Under the pieces are notes generated by a model. It saw only the letters and a list, made by a program, of their open reading frames with translations, searched no databases and was not told the origin of the DNA. From assembly GCA_014193315.1 (NCBI GenBank), contig BJHS01000006.1, positions 62,001 through 126,000 on the forward strand: a DNA stretch of 64,000 nt, read 5' to 3'. The stretch comes from Verrucomicrobiota bacterium (lineage in GTDB: Bacteria > Verrucomicrobiota > Verrucomicrobiia > Opitutales > UBA953). Both the position numbers and the translations under genes were made by a program. Of this stretch, positions 9,742 through 21,786 are shown piece after piece (the stretch's first letter is position 1; the number at the start of each line of letters is the position of its first letter).

Positions 9742-10425
9742 TCAGAAACCCTTGCTGAGATCGCCACCCAGGGGGGCCGGCGGACGGGCCCGGAGGTCCA
9801 AACTGTCCGCCGCGTAGGGCTTGTGAACCTGCCAGCCGGCCCGGAAAGGCGCCCCCACGGACTTCACGTGGTCGGTGATAGCCCGTAGCACCTCCGGCTG
9901 GGCGCGCTGGGACCATTCGGGATGGAGCCAGACGTGCCGAGCGGACCATTGCCCCCCCACCGCCTCGGTCCAACGGGCGATGCTTTCGCGGCTTTCCACA
10001 ATGATCTTCACCTCATCAGCCCTCACCAGTGATGCCGGGAGAGGAGGCTTGGCCCATTTGGGGCTCAAAGTGACCCAAGCCAAGCCCGGGGCGATGGGGT
10101 ATGCCCCGCAGGTCTCCAGGTGGGCGGGTAGCCCGACCGACCGCAGAGCCTCAACCAAGGGGGCGAGGTCATGGATGCAGGGCTCGCCCCCGGTCAAGAC
10201 CACGAACTCGGGACGGGCGGCGGCAGCCTCGGCGGCCAGATCGGCGGCGCTCGCCCGCCGGAGGTCCTTCGGGACGAACTGGGGGTGCCAGGTAGAAGCC
10301 GAGTCACACCAGGCACACTTCACGGGGCAACCCTGCAGCCGGATGAAGAAGGCCTTACGACCCAGATGCACCCCTTCCCCCTGCCAACTGAGGAACGTCT
10401 CATTGACGGGGTAGAACTCAGCCAT
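9742..10425 (-). CDS. queE: 7-carboxy-7-deazaguanine synthase QueE (radical SAM)
   Basis: QueE converts 6-carboxytetrahydropterin into 7-carboxy-7-deazaguanine, the second dedicated step to preQ0 and queuosine. The 227-residue product has the family opening [20 protein letters not shown]. The cluster-binding cysteines follow as C33-x3-C37-x2-C40 (CPVKCAWC), the spacing of canonical radical SAM proteins, then the SAM-binding LTGGEP. It starts two bases after the queD stop, so the two are surely co-transcribed. queC lies about 0.9 kb upstream on the same strand. Confidence 0.95.
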   Translation of the reverse strand: MAEFYPVNETFLSWQGEGVHLGRKAFFIRLQGCPVKCAWCDSASTWHPQFVPKDLRRASAADLAAEAAAARPEFVVLTGGEPCIHDLAPLVEALRSVGLPAHLETCGAYPIAPGLAWVTLSPKWAKPPLPASLVRADEVKIIVESRESIARWTEAVGGQWSARHVWLHPEWSQRAQPEVLRAITDHVKSVGAPFRAGWQVHKPYAADSLDLRARPPAPLGGDLSKGF

Positions 10426-10427
10426 GA

Positions 10428-10862
10428 TCAGGACTTCGGCTGGTAGCTCGCCTTGTTCTTGGTGTCTTCGTGCAGGATGATCTGCCGGACCCAGGCGCGA
10501 CCACCGGTCTCCTGGCGCACCATCGGGTCGAAGGTCTCGAAGAGGAACTTCGCGATGCCTTCGGTGGAGACGGAATCGATGACGAGCGGACGGAAAAGCC
10601 GGGGGTAATCCTGAAGGAGTTTCTCGCGGATCGGGTCTTCCTTGGCGAAGAGGCAGGCGTGGTCGAGGTGGTCCGCGATCCAGGTCTTCAGGAAACCGAG
10701 GCCGCCGAAATCCACGACGAATCCGCGCTCGTCAAGTTTCTCGCAGCCGAACTCGATTTCGATACCCCAGTTGTGACCGTGTAGGAACGAGCAATGACCC
10801 TCATGGCGATGCTGCCGATGGGCGAACGGGATGTCGCGGTAGGTCTTGCTGCAGGTGAACAT
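10428..10862 (-). CDS. queD: 6-carboxy-5,6,7,8-tetrahydropterin synthase QueD
   Basis: QueD makes 6-carboxytetrahydropterin from dihydroneopterin triphosphate in the queuosine/preQ0 pathway. With the ATG at 10862 the protein is 144 residues. Zinc-binding histidines are at H15 (PFAHRQ) and H28/H30 (LHGHNW), with the catalytic Cys at C24, as in the PTPS/QueD fold. A start 25 codons upstream adds Gly/Pro-rich residues with no family similarity. It is followed tightly by queE. Upstream is a degenerate outer-membrane gene that separates it from queC. Confidence 0.95.
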   Translation of the reverse strand: MFTCSKTYRDIPFAHRQHRHEGHCSFLHGHNWGIEIEFGCEKLDERGFVVDFGGLGFLKTWIADHLDHACLFAKEDPIREKLLQDYPRLFRPLVIDSVSTEGIAKFLFETFDPMVRQETGGRAWVRQIILHEDTKNKASYQPKS

Positions 10863-10997
10863 GGACAAACCCGAGATAGACGGAGGCCGGCCCGGGTCGC
10901 AAGGAAGATGCGGCCCCGACCCTTTGGAAAAGGGCAAAAAGAGGCCATCCGCATCCTCGTGCGGCCGGGCTCCGATGGCGGCGAGGCCGGCGGACGA

Positions 10998-11675
10998 TCA
11001 GAAGCGGTGGTTGAAACCGACCGAGAGCACGTCCGCGGCGTGGACCGGGTTCACCACGGTGCCGTTGGACTGCCGTACCTTGTTCACCACATTGAGCACA
11101 GTGCTGTAATAGACGTAAAGACGGCTCGTCTCTCCCACCTGGCAGGTGAGACCGGCGGCCAGGTGCGAGGAGAATACCGCGCTCTCGTTATCCGCCCCGC
11201 AGGAAACATCGACGGTCGCCATGGAGTTTTGGTCCCGGAACTGCCGGATCGCCGTGCCTTAGATCGACAGCGCCAGCGGCCCGGAGAGAGGGACCTTCCA
11301 TCCGGTCATACCAGTGAAGGACGAGCCGGGGCGGAAGTTCTCGTCGTAGGTCACCGGAGCCTGCGTGGACAGCTGCCAGAAGAACGAGGGCGCACCGGCG
11401 GGCGCGGCATAGTCTCGCCGAACGCCGAGCAAGACATCGGTGGAGCCCGAGCCGGGCTGCAGGTAGCGGCGGGGCGCGACCAGCGTGAGATCGTCGGGGC
11501 CGGTCGGCAGTTTGACGCCCACGATCAGGCGGTGATCACCGACCTGGAAACGTGCGCCGACGGCAACGTCGCCGAGGCCCACGGCCTTGCCGCTGGCGGA
11601 GGCGGTGGCGATCGTCCGGTCGATGGAACTTTCGAAAAACGTGGCGAGGTAAGTTCCGCGCGTCTTGCGAGGCAA
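10998..11675 (-). pseudogene. Remnant of an outer-membrane beta-barrel (MetA-pathway/transporter-like) gene, cut by an in-frame stop
   Basis: Two segments in the same frame are separated only by a TAA codon at 11259-11261. The upstream part (11259-11675, about 138 codons) has alternating barrel-like strands (GLGDVAVGARFQ, HRLIVGVKLPTGPDD, TDVLLGVRRDY). The downstream part ends in LSVGFNHRF, with the terminal Phe typical of outer-membrane barrels. The upstream part begins in mid-domain, with no signal peptide in frame between it and queC, so the 5' end is also missing. The layout fits a decaying gene related to the Phenol_MetA_deg/transporter barrel families. It interrupts the run queC to queD. 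A sequencing error at the stop cannot be excluded. Confidence 0.65.
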
Positions 11676-11731
11676 GCGCGCTCGAGGACACCGGGCCGAC
11701 TCTTAGTCCGGCTAATCGCCGGGATAAGCGC

Positions 11732-12391
11732 TCAGGCGACGTATTCCGTGGTATCCGGGACGCCCGCCCGCGCGAACGCTTCCTTACGCTCGACGCAGGT
11801 CCCGCAACGGCCGCAGTGCCGGTAGCCCCCGACGTAGCACGACCAGGTGAGCGCTAACGGGACGCCGAGCTCGACCCCGCGGCGCACAATCGCGGTCTTA
11901 TCCCAGCCGACGAACGGGCGCTCGAGCGAGACCTCGTGCCAATCGGCGAGGCGGATGGCCTGGTCCAACGCGTCGGCGAAGGCCGGGCGACAGTCCGGGT
12001 AAATGGCATGGTCGCCGCCGTGCGCGCCATAGGCGACGGAGGACGCCTTGAGCGACATGGCCCAAGCGGCGGCGGTCGCGATGAGCAGCATGTTCCGGTT
12101 CGGTACGACGGTCGCCTTCATGCTGGCCTCCTCGTAGTGCCCCTCCGGCACCGCAACCTGGGCGTCGGTGAGCGCATTGGCGCCGAAAAGGGGCGTGAGC
12201 CCGCGGAGGTCGGCGACGCGGTGTGGCACCTTGTAATGGACACAAATCTCGGCGGCGGCCAGGAGCTCGCGCCGGTGGCGCTGACCGTAGTCAACCGAAA
12301 GCGCATGCACTTCCCTGCCCTCGGCCAGCAGGTGGGCCAGGAGCACGGTGGAATCTATCCCGCCGGAGTGAATGATGACGGTGCGCTGCAT
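11732..12391 (-). CDS. queC: 7-cyano-7-deazaguanine (preQ0) synthase QueC
   Basis: QueC turns 7-carboxy-7-deazaguanine into preQ0 using ATP and ammonia. From the ATG at 12391 the protein is 219 residues. The PP-loop SGGIDST near residues 9-15 binds ATP. The zinc site is the C-terminal cysteine set in the segment [20 protein letters not shown]. With queE and queD it supplies all three dedicated preQ0 enzymes; FolE and the later queuosine genes are not in the window. It is 41 bases downstream of ybeY. Confidence 0.95.
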   Translation of the reverse strand: MQRTVIIHSGGIDSTVLLAHLLAEGREVHALSVDYGQRHRRELLAAAEICVHYKVPHRVADLRGLTPLFGANALTDAQVAVPEGHYEEASMKATVVPNRNMLLIATAAAWAMSLKASSVAYGAHGGDHAIYPDCRPAFADALDQAIRLADWHEVSLERPFVGWDKTAIVRRGVELGVPLALTWSCYVGGYRHCGRCGTCVERKEAFARAGVPDTTEYVA

Positions 12392-12432
12392 CGCCGCCAA
12401 GATGGGCGGCCGGTGGTCGGAGGCGAGAAAAC

Positions 12433-12894
12433 TCAGCCGACGACCCGGAGCCGACGTTTGGCCCGGTCAAGGTGGGCGAGTGCCGCGGCTTCGCCGGCCC
12501 GCATGGCGGCGCATTGGGCCCTAGTGCCATCGAGCAGACCCGCCAGATGCAGCCAGCCATGGACGACATAGAGGCGCAGTTCGCCCGCCAGGGTCGTCCC
12601 CTGCTCTTTGGCGGCCCGGCGGGCTTGGTCGATGTTCACGCAAATCTCCCCCGCGAAAGGCTCACCGGGGTGATCCTCGCCCGGGAAGGTGATGACGTCG
12701 GTTACGGACGAGTCGTCAAGGTAGTCGGCGTGTACCTTGGCGGTCTCGCGGTCACCAAGAAAGACGATGGACAACGTGCCCGGTGGACAACGGAAAGAAC
12801 GCCGACGGTCGAGCGCCTGAACGACGGCGACGACCGACGCGGCGGACACGCGGACCCGCGGGTGGCGGACGGAGACATCGATGACGCGGCTCAT
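12433..12894 (-). CDS. ybeY: Endoribonuclease YbeY (rRNA maturation)
   Basis: YbeY is a metal-dependent RNase of 16S rRNA 3' processing and ribosome quality control. From the ATG at 12894 it has 153 residues; longer starts add a Gly/Pro-rich tail inside the upstream gene. Family motifs are [19 protein letters not shown] and the metal site [11 protein letters not shown]. In the enterobacterial form the metal motif is H-x3-H-x5-H; here the third ligand position is Asp, a variant I recall from Bacteroidota as well. Its start overlaps the stop of the HIT gene by four bases, which implies translational coupling. Confidence 0.92.
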   Translation of the reverse strand: MSRVIDVSVRHPRVRVSAASVVAVVQALDRRRSFRCPPGTLSIVFLGDRETAKVHADYLDDSSVTDVITFPGEDHPGEPFAGEICVNIDQARRAAKEQGTTLAGELRLYVVHGWLHLAGLLDGTRAQCAAMRAGEAAALAHLDRAKRRLRVVG

Positions 12895-13382
12895 ACGGCG
12901 GCGAACTCCGGCTGGAGCCGCGCCCACAAGTCGGCCAACGCCTGCGGGAGGATATGGGTCTCGGCCAGGACCGGCATGAAGTTCTGGTCGCCCTCCCAAC
13001 GCGGGACGACGTGGAAATGCAGGTGCATCGGGATACCGGCCCCGGCGGATTTACCGAGGTTCAGCCCCATGTTGAAGCCACTGGGTTGCATGACTTTGGT
13101 CAGGACCGCTTGGCAGCGCACCAAGAGATCCATCAATTCGACGCGCTCCTCCGCGGTCAAGGCGGCGAGTTCGCCGACTTCGCGATTGGGCAGCACCATG
13201 AGGTGGCCGGGGTTATAGGGCGAGTTGTTGAGAATGATGAAACAATGCCTGCCACGATGGACGATGAGCGAGGCTTGGTCGTCGCCGGCGGCGAGGAGCG
13301 TGGCGAAAGGGCTGCCGGCCTGCGGGTCCTTGCGACTCTGGATGTAGCGTAACCGCCAATAAGGGTGAAGGTGCTCGGGCAT
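12891..13382 (-). CDS. HIT-family protein, Ap4A phosphorylase-like
   Basis: This is a 163-residue protein of the histidine-triad superfamily, whose members hydrolyse or phosphorolyse nucleotide conjugates. The triad is HLHFHVV, preceded by NMGLNLGKSAGAG and followed by PRWEGDQNFMPV. That combination is typical of the Ap4A phosphorylase branch (mycobacterial Rv2613c type) rather than HinT. The N-terminal segment PYWRLRYIQ is also usual for that branch. It sits two bases after galE and overlaps ybeY by four, so the three are one transcript. Substrate is inferred from the family only. Confidence 0.88.
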   Translation of the reverse strand: MPEHLHPYWRLRYIQSRKDPQAGSPFATLLAAGDDQASLIVHRGRHCFIILNNSPYNPGHLMVLPNREVGELAALTAEERVELMDLLVRCQAVLTKVMQPSGFNMGLNLGKSAGAGIPMHLHFHVVPRWEGDQNFMPVLAETHILPQALADLWARLQPEFAAV

Positions 13383-13384
13383 GG

Positions 13385-14374
13385 TCAGGAAGCGAAGCCT
13401 TGGGGACGGGCGAGGTGCCAGCGGTATGCCGTCTCTACGATGGCGTCCAGCTCGACGTAGCGCGGAGCCCAGCCGAGTTCGGCCCGGGCCTTGTCGGCGC
13501 TGGCAAACAACTCGGGCGGGTCGCCCTCCCGTCGCGGGACGACCACGTGCGGAACGGCGCGGCCGGTGACGCGTTCGACGCTAGCCAGGACTTCCTTGAC
13601 CGAACGGGGCACGCCCGTACCGAGGTTATAATAGAGCCGGGCGCCGGGGGCGGCGAGACGCGGCAGGACCGCCAAGTGGGCGGCGGCCAAGTCATCCACA
13701 TGCACGTAGTCCCGCAGGCAGGTCCCGTCCGGCGTCGGGTAATCGTCGCCAAAGACCTGCAAAGGGGGCCGCCGCCCCAGGGCGGCCGCGATGGCCAGGG
13801 GAATGAGGTGGGTCTCGGGGAAGTGATCCTCCCCAATCGAACCATCCGCCGCGGCTCCGGCGGCATTGAAGTAGCGGAAGGCGGCGAAACTGAAACCCTC
13901 CGAGATCGCCAGGTGGCCGAGCGTGCGTTCCACATCCAGTTTGGTCTGCCCGTAGGGGTTGATCGGGTGCTGTGGGAGATTCTCGGTCATCGGCATCTGC
14001 TCGGGCACGCCATAGGTCGCGCAGGTACTCGAGAAGACCATCCGGCGGACCTCTTCGGCGAGCATCGCATCGAGCAGCTTTTTCGTCCGGCCGACGTTAT
14101 GCTCGTGATAACGCTCCGGCTGGCGCACGGATTCGCCGACATTGGTGAGGCCAGCGAAATGCATGACGACCTCGATGGCCTGCTCGCGCAGCACCAGGCG
14201 GACATTCGGTTCATCGGCCATGTCGAACCGCACGAACGGCACGCCCGCCGGGACGGCGGCCGGATGCCCTTGGGAAAGGTCGTCCAGCACCACGACGCGG
14301 TGCCCGGCGGCCACGGCCTGCCGGACGCAATGACTGCCGATGTAGCCGGCGCCGCCCACCACAAGCACGTTCAT
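13385..14374 (-). CDS. galE: UDP-glucose 4-epimerase GalE
   Basis: GalE interconverts UDP-glucose and UDP-galactose with bound NAD, supplying galactose for surface polysaccharides. The 329-residue product is of normal length. It has the NAD motif GGAGYIGSH at the N-terminus, the catalytic Ser/Thr region FSSTCATYG, the YxxxK motif in NPYGQTK, and RYFNAAGA followed by the substrate-binding region. It is the first gene of the minus-strand run galE-HIT-ybeY-queC. It is divergent from leuS with about 105 bases between the start codons. Confidence 0.95.
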   Translation of the reverse strand: MNVLVVGGAGYIGSHCVRQAVAAGHRVVVLDDLSQGHPAAVPAGVPFVRFDMADEPNVRLVLREQAIEVVMHFAGLTNVGESVRQPERYHEHNVGRTKKLLDAMLAEEVRRMVFSSTCATYGVPEQMPMTENLPQHPINPYGQTKLDVERTLGHLAISEGFSFAAFRYFNAAGAAADGSIGEDHFPETHLIPLAIAAALGRRPPLQVFGDDYPTPDGTCLRDYVHVDDLAAAHLAVLPRLAAPGARLYYNLGTGVPRSVKEVLASVERVTGRAVPHVVVPRREGDPPELFASADKARAELGWAPRYVELDAIVETAYRWHLARPQGFAS

Positions 14375-14479
14375 GGGGCCAGATAACCCCCGCCGGACGG
14401 CCTAGGCAAGCGGGATAGGACCTCGGGTCGCTCCAAAACCTTGCCAGCGCCGTCCCAAACCTCCTATCTGCAGGCCTTC

Positions 14480-17089
<2,610 letters not shown>

Positions 17090-17110
17090 GCCGCCCGCAC
17101 CTTGCCAATA

Positions 17111-17142
17111 AAAAGGGCCCCGTGACGGGGCCCTTTTCTTTT
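17111..17142. terminator. Bidirectional rho-independent terminator between leuS and exuT
   Basis: The arms AAAAGGGCCCCG (17111-17122) and CGGGGCCCTTTT (17126-17137) are perfectly complementary over 12 bases around a TGA loop. T-rich sequence follows on the plus strand (CTTTT), and the A-run serves the minus strand. It closes leuS and the convergent exuT gene. Confidence 0.93.
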
Positions 17143-17158
17143 GCCGATCAGGCGGACC

Positions 17159-18448
17159 TCAGAGGACCGCCTTCTCGAGCTTCGGCACCAGCATATGGTG
17201 GATGGCGAAGGCGATGACGTAGGCGAAGGCGCAGAAGCTGAAGAGGATCGCGTAGCCGCCCGTCGGGTTGGCGTCGAGCACCGCGCCGGCGACGATCGGG
17301 AAGATCATGCCGCCGATGGAACCGGCGAAACCGCCCATGCCTGAGACGGAAGCGACGGCGTTCTTCGAGAACGTGTCGGACACCGTGGCGTAAAGGCTGG
17401 CGGACCACGCTTGGTGAGCGGAAGCGCCGAAGGCGATGAGGAAGACCGCCTCCCACATGTCGAGGCCGCGGACGAAGAAGATCGGCAGCGAGCAGACGGC
17501 GAAGATCAGCATCGAGACCTTGCGGACCTTGACGATGTCGAAGCCGGATTCGGCGAACTTCTTGACGGCCCAGCCGGCGAAGATGCTGAGGACGGTCACG
17601 ATGGAATAGAGCACGACCAACGGCTGGCTGAACATCCAACCGATGAATTCAAAAGGATGCATGAGGCTGGGCACCGTTCCGAGGTGCTTGAGGTCGAGGT
17701 GCTGCTCCTTCTTGAAGTAGTCAGGCAGCCAGATCAGGTAGAACCACCAGACCGGGTCCGTCATGAACTTGGCCACCATGTAGGCCCAGGCCTGGCGGGT
17801 TCCGAAGAGCTGACCCCAGGAGACCTTCTCGGTCGGCTCGCCGGCATCGTCATCCTGGACAGGAGGATTACGGAAAAGAGGAATCCAGAAGAAGACCCAG
17901 AGGATACCAATCGCGCCGGCGATCACGAAGGTGGAGCGCCAACCCCAGGCGGCGGCGATAGGGAGAACGACCAAAGGGGCGACGACGGAACCGATGTTCG
18001 AACCCGAATTAAAAAGGGCGTTCGCGAACGCCCGCTCGCCGCGCGGGAACCACTGGGCGACGGTCTTGATGGCTGCGGGGAAGTTGCCTCCTTCGCCGAG
18101 ACCAAGGAAGACGCGAGCCACGGTGAAACCAAACACCGTGCTGACGAAGGCGTGACCGGCGGCGGCGACCGACCAGAAGACGATCGAGAAAGTGTAGCCG
18201 ATCTTGGTTCCAAAACGGTCGATGAACCAACCGAAGCCCAGCAAGCCGAACGCATAGGCGAACTGGAAAGCGGAGTTCACGTAGCCATACTGGGTATTCG
18301 TCCAGCCCAGCTCCTTATCGAGATACTCGGGCTTGATCAGCGACAGGATCGAACGGTCGATATAGTTGATCGTGGTGGCGAAGAACAGCAGGGCCAGAAT
18401 GACCCATCGGTGCGAGGGGGCTCCGGAGTTTTGAGCTGAGGTTGACAT
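17159..18448 (-). CDS. exuT: MFS hexuronate transporter (ExuT family)
   Basis: This is a 429-residue major-facilitator protein with about twelve helices. The ExuT/anion:cation symporter hallmarks are INYIDRSILSL near the N-terminus, GFGWFIDRFGTKIGY between helices 2 and 3, and the block FLGLGEGGNFPAAIKTVAQW. These resemble uptake systems for glucuronate and galacturonate. The context supports this role: it is divergent from an operon with kdgK and uxaC. The symbol is by homology; other sugar acids are possible substrates. Confidence 0.88.
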   Translation of the reverse strand: MSTSAQNSGAPSHRWVILALLFFATTINYIDRSILSLIKPEYLDKELGWTNTQYGYVNSAFQFAYAFGLLGFGWFIDRFGTKIGYTFSIVFWSVAAAGHAFVSTVFGFTVARVFLGLGEGGNFPAAIKTVAQWFPRGERAFANALFNSGSNIGSVVAPLVVLPIAAAWGWRSTFVIAGAIGILWVFFWIPLFRNPPVQDDDAGEPTEKVSWGQLFGTRQAWAYMVAKFMTDPVWWFYLIWLPDYFKKEQHLDLKHLGTVPSLMHPFEFIGWMFSQPLVVLYSIVTVLSIFAGWAVKKFAESGFDIVKVRKVSMLIFAVCSLPIFFVRGLDMWEAVFLIAFGASAHQAWSASLYATVSDTFSKNAVASVSGMGGFAGSIGGMIFPIVAGAVLDANPTGGYAILFSFCAFAYVIAFAIHHMLVPKLEKAVL

Positions 18449-18507
18449 AAATTCGGGGTGGGCCTACCAAACGCCGATTTTGAAGCAAGTCCACCCCAGA
18501 TGTCCTG

Positions 18508-18537
18508 TTGACGGAACCCGTCCATAAAGCCACTAAT
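18508..18537 (+). promoter_or_regulatory. Candidate sigma70 promoter of the uronate operon
   Basis: A -35-like TTGACG (18508-18513) and a -10-like ACTAAT (18532-18537) are 18 bases apart, 15 bases upstream of the first operon ATG. The exuT/operon intergenic region is only 104 bases long, so any regulator of both directions would act here. I found no convincing operator palindrome. Confidence 0.4.
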
Positions 18538-18552
18538 CGATGGGATTACAAC

Positions 18553-19539
18553 ATGTCCAAACCGCGCATCCTTCTCACGACCACCTCCTTCCAGGACACC
18601 CCCGGCGAACACCACGCGATGCTGGCCGCCACCGGCTGGGAGGTCGTCACGGCCCGCGGGCCCTTGAGCGAGGCCGACACCCTCGCGCTGGTCGGGGATT
18701 TCGACGGCTACATCTGCGGCGACGACCTGATCAGCGCCGCCGTGATCGAGAAGGCCCTACCCCGGCTCAAGGTGGTCTCCAAGTACGGCATCGGCGTCGA
18801 CAAGATCGACGTGAAGACCCTCACGGCCAAGGGCATCCCTCTGCTCTTCACCCCCGGGGTCAACCACACCACGGTCGCCGAGCACACCTTCCTGCTCCTG
18901 CTCGCCCTGGAGAAGAACTTCTATTTCCACACCGACTCCACCCGCTCCGGCGGCTGGAAGCGCAAGACGGGCCATGAGCTGCTCGACAAGACGATTGGCA
19001 TCATCGGCATGGGCCGCATCGGCAAGGAGGTCGCCATCCGCGCCCGCGCCTTCGGCATGAAGGTCGTCGGCTTCGACCTCTACTGGGACGACAAGTTCGC
19101 CGCCCAGCACGACGTGAAGCGCGCCGCCACGATGGACGAGGTCTTCGGCGTCTCCGACTACCTCTCCCTGCACACCAACCTGACCCCCGAGACCCGCGAC
19201 CTGATCCGCGCCGAGAACATCGCCAAGATGAAGAAGGGCGTGCTCATCCTCAACTGCGCCCGCGGCGAGATCGTCCATACCGACGACATCGCGGCCGCCC
19301 TGAAGTCCGGCCAGGTCGGCGGCTACGGCACCGACGTGCTCGAAGAAGAACCGCCGCGCGCCGATCACCCGCTCACGAAGATTCCGAACTGCGTCGTCAC
19401 GCCGCACATCGGTTCCCGCACCGCCGAGAGCGTCCAACGCCAAGCCGTCGCCGCCGTCACGAACCTCATCCGCGCGATGCACGGCGAAAAGCCCCTCGCC
19501 CAGATCAACCCTGAGGTCCCGGTGACGAAAGTCGTCTAA
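18553..19539 (+). CDS. D-2-hydroxyacid dehydrogenase (phosphoglycerate dehydrogenase-like)
   Basis: A 328-residue NAD-dependent D-isomer-specific 2-hydroxyacid dehydrogenase. The Rossmann motif is GIIGMGRIGKEV near residue 150. The catalytic set is Arg in NCARGEIVH, Glu in DVLEEEPP and His in VVTPHIGSRTAE. It lacks the C-terminal ACT domain of housekeeping SerA, so a catabolic role fits better. It is the first gene of the uronate operon; the substrate may be a keto or hydroxy sugar acid of that pathway, which is inference. The ATG at 18553 is preferred over an upstream TTG that overlaps the promoter. Confidence 0.88.
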   Translation: MSKPRILLTTTSFQDTPGEHHAMLAATGWEVVTARGPLSEADTLALVGDFDGYICGDDLISAAVIEKALPRLKVVSKYGIGVDKIDVKTLTAKGIPLLFTPGVNHTTVAEHTFLLLLALEKNFYFHTDSTRSGGWKRKTGHELLDKTIGIIGMGRIGKEVAIRARAFGMKVVGFDLYWDDKFAAQHDVKRAATMDEVFGVSDYLSLHTNLTPETRDLIRAENIAKMKKGVLILNCARGEIVHTDDIAAALKSGQVGGYGTDVLEEEPPRADHPLTKIPNCVVTPHIGSRTAESVQRQAVAAVTNLIRAMHGEKPLAQINPEVPVTKVV

Positions 19540-19561
19540 CACTCCCCGCGGCCATCCTCCC

Positions 19562-20656
19562 ATGAGCGAAGTTTTTCACGTCGTCCCCCGCACCGCCCAC
19601 GAGGCGCTCGTCACCGCCGCCTACGTCAAGCGCGGCTTCGGCGCGAAGGAGTCGGCCCAGGCCGCCCAGATGGCCAGCATGGCCACGCACCACGGCATCC
19701 GCACCCACAACGCCCTCAAGGCGCTGCACCTCGACGAACTGTTTGGTTCCGGCGCCAAGGTCCCGGGCTGCACGCCCAACGCGACTGTCACGAAGAAGGC
19801 CTCGCGCTTCGAGGCGGCCGAAGTCTGGGACGCCCACCAGAAACTTGGCCAGGCCGTCGCCGTCGACGCCATCGAACGCTGCATCGAGCTCGCCGACAAG
19901 TACGGCGTGGGCACGGTCTCCGTCGACAACGCCTTCCACTACCTCTGGGGCGGCGGCTACGTGATGGAAGCCGCCAAGCGCGGTTACATCGCCTACACGA
20001 ACTGCACCGCCACGCTCGCGGAAGTCGTCCCCTTCCAGGGCAAGTTCCCGACGCTCGGAACCAATCCGCACTCGTGGGGCTTCCCGACGACCAAGGAACT
20101 CGGTTTCCCGATCGTGATCGACTGGGCCACCTCCGTCATCGCCATGGGCCGCGTCCAGGTGCTCAAGCGCGAAGGCAAGATGCTCCCGCCTGACGCCGCC
20201 GTGGACAAGGACGGCAAGGTCACCCTCGACCCGAACCAGGCCGTCTCGCTCATCCCATTCGGCGCCCACAAGGGCTACGGGCTCTCGCTCATCAACGAGA
20301 TCGTCGCCGGCTTCATCGGCGGTTCCCTGCCGACTATCCGAAGCCGCACGCACGTCCCCGGCGAGAAGCAAGCCTGCGCCTTCTTCTTCCAGGTGATCCA
20401 CCCCGAGGCCATGAGCTCCGGCGCCTTCGCCCAGGGCCGCACCCAGGGCCAGAACGTCAAGGCCGTCCTCGACGACGTCCTCGGCCACGGCAACGAGAAG
20501 TGCATGCTCCCCGGCCAGCTCGAGGCGACCTTCGCCGCGCGCAGCCAGAAGGCCGGCGGCCTGCTGTTCTCCAAGGCCGAAGTCGAAGCCTTCAACGAGA
20601 TTGCGTCCCACATCGGCCACAAGCCGTTCGACCTCGCCGCGTTGCCCACCGGCTGA
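19562..20656 (+). CDS. Ldh2-family (malate/L-lactate/ureidoglycolate-type) dehydrogenase
   Basis: A 364-residue oxidoreductase of the unusual non-Rossmann NAD(P)H-binding family that includes L-sulfolactate, ureidoglycolate and 2,3-diketogulonate reductases. Visible family features are the N-terminal ATHHGIRTHN, FHYLWGGGYVMEAA, LGTNPHSWGFPT and the motif PFGAHKGYGLSLINEIVAG. It sits between a hydroxyacid dehydrogenase and kdgK. Because the family includes diketogulonate reductase (DlgD/YiaK), a role in sugar-acid reduction is plausible, but the exact substrate cannot be read from sequence. Confidence 0.88.
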   Translation: MSEVFHVVPRTAHEALVTAAYVKRGFGAKESAQAAQMASMATHHGIRTHNALKALHLDELFGSGAKVPGCTPNATVTKKASRFEAAEVWDAHQKLGQAVAVDAIERCIELADKYGVGTVSVDNAFHYLWGGGYVMEAAKRGYIAYTNCTATLAEVVPFQGKFPTLGTNPHSWGFPTTKELGFPIVIDWATSVIAMGRVQVLKREGKMLPPDAAVDKDGKVTLDPNQAVSLIPFGAHKGYGLSLINEIVAGFIGGSLPTIRSRTHVPGEKQACAFFFQVIHPEAMSSGAFAQGRTQGQNVKAVLDDVLGHGNEKCMLPGQLEATFAARSQKAGGLLFSKAEVEAFNEIASHIGHKPFDLAALPTG

Positions 20657-20688
20657 GCCCCCCTCAAAACCCAACCCTACTCACAACC

Positions 20689-21786
20689 ATGGCCCTCCAG
20701 ATCAAGCCGGCGAAGGAATGCGCCTTCGACCAAGTCTCCCTCGGTGAAATCATGCTCCGCCTCGACCCGGGCGAAGGCCGCGTGCGCACCACGCGCCAGT
20801 TCCAGGTCTGGGAAGGCGGCGGTGAATACAACGTGGCCCGCGGCCTCCGCAAGTGCTTCAACCTCCGCACCTCCGTGTGCACGGCGTTCGTCGACAATGA
20901 AGTCGGTCGCCTACTCGAAGACTTCGTGATGCAGGGCGGCGTGAACACCGACTTCATCAAGTGGCGCGAGGACGACGGCATCGGCCGCACGGTCCGCAAC
21001 GGCCTCAACTTCACCGAGCGCGGCTTCGGCATCCGCGGCGCCGTCGGCGTCCCGGACCGCGGCAACACCGCGGCCTCGCAGATCAAGCCCGGCGACTTCG
21101 ACTGGGAACACCTCTTCGGCAAGCTCGGCGTCCGCTGGCTCCATACGGGCGGCATCTTCGCGGCCCTCTCCGAGACCACGGCGCAGGCCACCATCGAGGC
21201 CGTCAAGGCCGCCAAGAAGCACGGCACCATCGTCTCCTACGACCTGAACTACCGCCCTTCCCTCTGGAAGACCATCGGCGGCCTGAAGAAGGCCCAGGAA
21301 GTGAACCGCGAGATCGCCAAGTACGTCGACGTGATGATCGGCAACGAGGAGGACTTCACCGCCTCCCTCGGCTTCGAGGTCAAGGGCGTCGACCACAACA
21401 TCTCCAAGATCGAGACCCAGCCCTTCAAGGACATGATCGCCGAGGCCGTGAAGCAGTTCCCCAACTTCAAGGTCGCCGCGACCACCCTGCGTCGCGTGAT
21501 CACCGCCACGAAGAACGACTGGAGCGCCATCTGCTGGCACGACGGCAAGTTCTACGACAGCATCAAGTTCCCCGAGCTCGAGATCCTCGACCGTGTCGGC
21601 GGCGGCGACAGCTTCGCCTCCGGCCTGGTCTTCGGCTTCCTCGAACACAACGACGCCCAAAAGGCCGTGAACTACGGCGCCGCCCACGGCGCGCTGGCTT
21701 CGACGACCCCCGGCGACACGTCGATGGTCACCCGCAAGGAAGTCGAGAAGCAGCTCTCCGGCGGCGGCGCCCGCGTCGTGCGCTAA
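20689..21786 (+). CDS. kdgK: 2-keto-3-deoxygluconate kinase (PfkB family)
   Basis: KdgK phosphorylates 2-keto-3-deoxygluconate to KDPG, the end of uronate catabolism before the aldolase. From the ATG at 20689 the product is 365 residues; longer in-frame starts lie inside the upstream gene. PfkB features are GEIMLRLDP at the N-terminus, [11 protein letters not shown] and the C-terminal catalytic motif [16 protein letters not shown] with the active-site Asp. It is slightly longer than typical KdgK. Position in the operon beside uxaC supports the assignment over a fructokinase or ribokinase. Confidence 0.9.
   Translation: MALQIKPAKECAFDQVSLGEIMLRLDPGEGRVRTTRQFQVWEGGGEYNVARGLRKCFNLRTSVCTAFVDNEVGRLLEDFVMQGGVNTDFIKWREDDGIGRTVRNGLNFTERGFGIRGAVGVPDRGNTAASQIKPGDFDWEHLFGKLGVRWLHTGGIFAALSETTAQATIEAVKAAKKHGTIVSYDLNYRPSLWKTIGGLKKAQEVNREIAKYVDVMIGNEEDFTASLGFEVKGVDHNISKIETQPFKDMIAEAVKQFPNFKVAATTLRRVITATKNDWSAICWHDGKFYDSIKFPELEILDRVGGGDSFASGLVFGFLEHNDAQKAVNYGAAHGALASTTPGDTSMVTRKEVEKQLSGGGARVVR

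Noticed and set aside
10863-10997. A preQ1 riboswitch in front of queD
   Set aside because: I could not fit the conserved preQ1-I or preQ1-II core or an associated pseudoknot; only short hairpins with no consensus are seen.
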